A DNA stretch of 64,000 nt, taken from NCBI RefSeq assembly GCF_009650095.1, contig NZ_CP045915.1:868001-932000 (forward strand), given 5' to 3'. The number at the start of each line of letters is the position of its first letter. The stretch's first letter is position 1. The notes beneath the pieces are model-generated. The model saw only the letters and a program-made list of their open reading frames with translations. It was not told the DNA's origin and ran no database searches. The position numbers were made by a program, and so were the translations under genes. This stretch comes from Gracilibacillus salitolerans. Lineage in GTDB: Bacteria > Bacillota > Bacilli > Bacillales > Amphibacillaceae. Shown here piece by piece: positions 62,605 through 64,000 of the stretch.

Positions 62605-63432
62605 ATGAATGGCTGGCTGATTTACCGTAAAGAAGACGCCGAAAAGAATAGTGCATTTATTGATTGGATGCTAACTGAAGCAGAGCTACTTGGGATAGAA
62701 GTTGAACTTGTTATCTATCATGAGTTGACATATGGCATTCGTGATGGCCACCTTTTTATTGATTGGAAAGGGCGAAATAAACCTAATTTTGCCATCATGA
62801 GGGCAATTGATCCACTCCTGTCTCAGCAATTCGAATTACTGGGCATTAAGGTCTTTAACAATTCAAGAGTTGCCGCGATTGCCAATGATAAAGCACAAAC
62901 ACACCAGCTATTTGCCACCTACGGAATTCCAATGGTTGATACACAATTTATAAACAAAGATGAAATAGAAAAGCATGCTTTCCGTTTTCCAATTATATTA
63001 AAAGCAGTTAACGGAAGAAGCGGGAACCAGGTACATATGCTTGATTCGTTAGAAGATTTGCCGCCATTAACGAGCGAGAGATATATTGTACAATCAATGG
63101 CAACCCCTGGAAAGGATCTGCGTGTATTTGTCATGGGTGGTCAAGTGATTGGTAGTGTGCTTCGAGAATCTGGTAGCGATTTCCGTGCAAATTATACACT
63201 TGGTGGAAAGGCAACACTGTATCCATTATCTTCGTTAGAGCGGGAATTGGTCGAAAAAATCCATTCCATTCTACCAGCTGATTTTATAGGGATTGATTTT
63301 GTCTTTGATGAACAGGGGGGACTTTTGTTCAATGAAATAGAAGATATTGTCGGAAGCAGAACACTCACGAGTCTAACAGATAAAAATATTGCGAAACTAT
63401 ATTTGGAACACATTTTGACAAGTGCCCGATAA
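62605..63432 (+). CDS. RimK-type ATP-grasp ligase (copy 2)
   Basis: 275 residues, same architecture as the gene at 55894 but clearly diverged: MNGWLIYRKEDAEKNSAFIDWM, FPIILKAVNGRSGNQVHML, QSMATPGKDLRVFVMGGQVIGSVLRESGSDFRANYTLGG, DFIGIDFVFDEQGGLLFNEIEDIVGSRTL. The last motif keeps the metal-binding Glu but has EIED where copy 1 has EINS. AAGGAGG precedes the ATG. Its stop codon lies in a short-word repeat. Confidence 0.9.
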   Translation: MNGWLIYRKEDAEKNSAFIDWMLTEAELLGIEVELVIYHELTYGIRDGHLFIDWKGRNKPNFAIMRAIDPLLSQQFELLGIKVFNNSRVAAIANDKAQTHQLFATYGIPMVDTQFINKDEIEKHAFRFPIILKAVNGRSGNQVHMLDSLEDLPPLTSERYIVQSMATPGKDLRVFVMGGQVIGSVLRESGSDFRANYTLGGKATLYPLSSLERELVEKIHSILPADFIGIDFVFDEQGGLLFNEIEDIVGSRTLTSLTDKNIAKLYLEHILTSAR

Positions 63433-63474
63433 GTAAGCGAAAGTGCCCGATACCTCTCTGAAAACCTCCCGATA
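63422..63474 (+). repeat. Short-word repeat (GTGCCCGATA family)
   Basis: GTGCCCGATA occurs at 63422-63431 and 63443-63452, with a variant CTCCCGATA ending near 63474. The first copy supplies the stop codon of the ATP-grasp gene. Confidence 0.55.
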
Positions 63475-63475
63475 C

Positions 63476-63508
63476 CAAAGCAGACGGAATCAAGAGGTGT
63501 CTGCTTTG
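63476..63508. terminator. Hairpin after ATP-grasp copy 2
   Basis: CAAAGCAGAC (63476-63485) pairs perfectly with GTCTGCTTTG (63499-63508). A T-run is lacking directly after it, although the stem itself ends T-rich. Confidence 0.6.
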
Positions 63509-63635
63509 TGGGAACTTATTTTCTTATGCTATAATAATGGTAACTACAATTTTTTTTCCTCCATATTTCCGTTCTATTTCGTTACATACCATAGAGAAAA
63601 AATAAACATCTGAAGAAGAGAGGAATGTATCTGAT

Positions 63636-64000
63636 TTGAATATTTTAATGTCAAAATTCTTGGAAGTTGTACTAGCTGTTCTTCCCATAACGATAATTGT
63701 CGTCATACTAAATTTTACCTTGACTTCGCTTGATGCCTCCTTAATTATCCGCTTTTTAATTGGGGCAGTCTTTATTATTATTGGATTATCGATATTTTTA
63801 TTAGGTGTTGATCTTGGAATCACCCCTATTGGTAATCAACTTGGAAAAGCCATTGCGAAATCAAACCGCTTATGGATTGTCATCGTAGCCGGATTATGTT
63901 TAGGATTCATTATTTCGATTGCTGAACCAGATCTACATATTTTGGCTGGACAGGTAGAGGTGGTGACAGCGGGAGCGATTGGTAAGTTTATATTAGTTGT
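63636..64000 (+). CDS. DUF1538 membrane protein, N-terminal part (cut by window edge)
   Basis: A TTG at 63636, with AGAGGAA about 13 bases upstream, opens a frame that runs to the end of the window (121 codons). It reads NILMSKFLEVVLAVLPITIIVVILNFTL, then FLLGVDLGITPIGNQLGKAIAKS and CLGFIISIAEPDLHILAGQVEVVTAGAIG. These are typical of DUF1538, a multi-span membrane family of unknown (probably transport) function. An in-frame ATG at 63648 is possible. The C-terminus is outside. Confidence 0.8.
   Translation, partial: MNILMSKFLEVVLAVLPITIIVVILNFTLTSLDASLIIRFLIGAVFIIIGLSIFLLGVDLGITPIGNQLGKAIAKSNRLWIVIVAGLCLGFIISIAEPDLHILAGQVEVVTAGAIGKFILV

Overview
The window comes from an AT-rich, endospore-forming Bacillaceae chromosome. 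Spore germination (Ger) genes, YheC/YheD-type ATP-grasp genes, Bacillus-style strong Shine-Dalgarno sites, frequent TTG/GTG starts and S-box riboswitches all point that way. The proteins look like those of the halotolerant Gracilibacillus/Oceanobacillus/Halobacillus group. That placement rests on general protein resemblance and I cannot fix the genus. I see no rRNA, tRNA, CRISPR, prophage or intact insertion sequence.

Layout. 0-6 kb: the end of a CopC-like gene, then a mannitol operon (mtlA EIICBA, mtlR, mtlD) behind an operator-like palindrome. 5.9-12.4 kb: an Lrp regulator divergent from a metallo-beta-lactamase-fold hydrolase, quercetinase qdoI, a PhzF isomerase, and an ABC-F ATPase preceded by a 42-codon leader ORF and two terminators, which looks like a ribosome-mediated attenuator. 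12.4-23.2 kb: an accessory stretch of small resistance-type and housekeeping genes (tmrB, GNATs, methyltransferase, RidA, isochorismatase, HAD, nucleotidyltransferase) with several decayed genes.

23.2-30 kb is the most unusual part. Two complete SAM-I riboswitches in tandem, each with its own terminator and antiterminator, lead into an operon of thiolase, acetoacetyl-CoA-synthetase-type ligase, a thiolase homologue lacking the nucleophilic cysteine, a DUF35 Zn-ribbon/OB protein, a 27-codon membrane peptide and a sodium:solute symporter. No recognised methionine gene is present. The set suggests SAM-starvation-induced uptake, CoA activation and carbon-carbon cleavage of an unidentified acid.

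30-40.7 kb: an SRPBCC protein, a LytTR-DUF3021-ABC exporter module, ASCH protein, quinone reductase/LysR pair, a TetR-controlled ABC exporter and the SelO AMPylase. 40.9-49 kb: a GH43/APH pair, a two-domain isoprenoid synthase, an AGCS symporter, fabI and a seven-copy 51-bp tandem repeat. 49-56 kb: an RND permease, a lipoprotein DD-carboxypeptidase and a YhgE/Pip protein. 55.9-63.5 kb: a spore germination locus flanked by two ATP-grasp genes. gerA and gerC lie on the plus strand, while two near-identical gerB copies and a 42-codon membrane peptide lie on the minus strand. Between the gerB copies sit remnants of a third ATP-grasp gene and of a TnpB gene. The window ends inside a DUF1538 membrane protein gene.

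Several intergenic spaces carry distinct short-word or hairpin repeat families (11.7, 30.0, 36.5, 48.7 and 63.4 kb) that no annotated feature explains.
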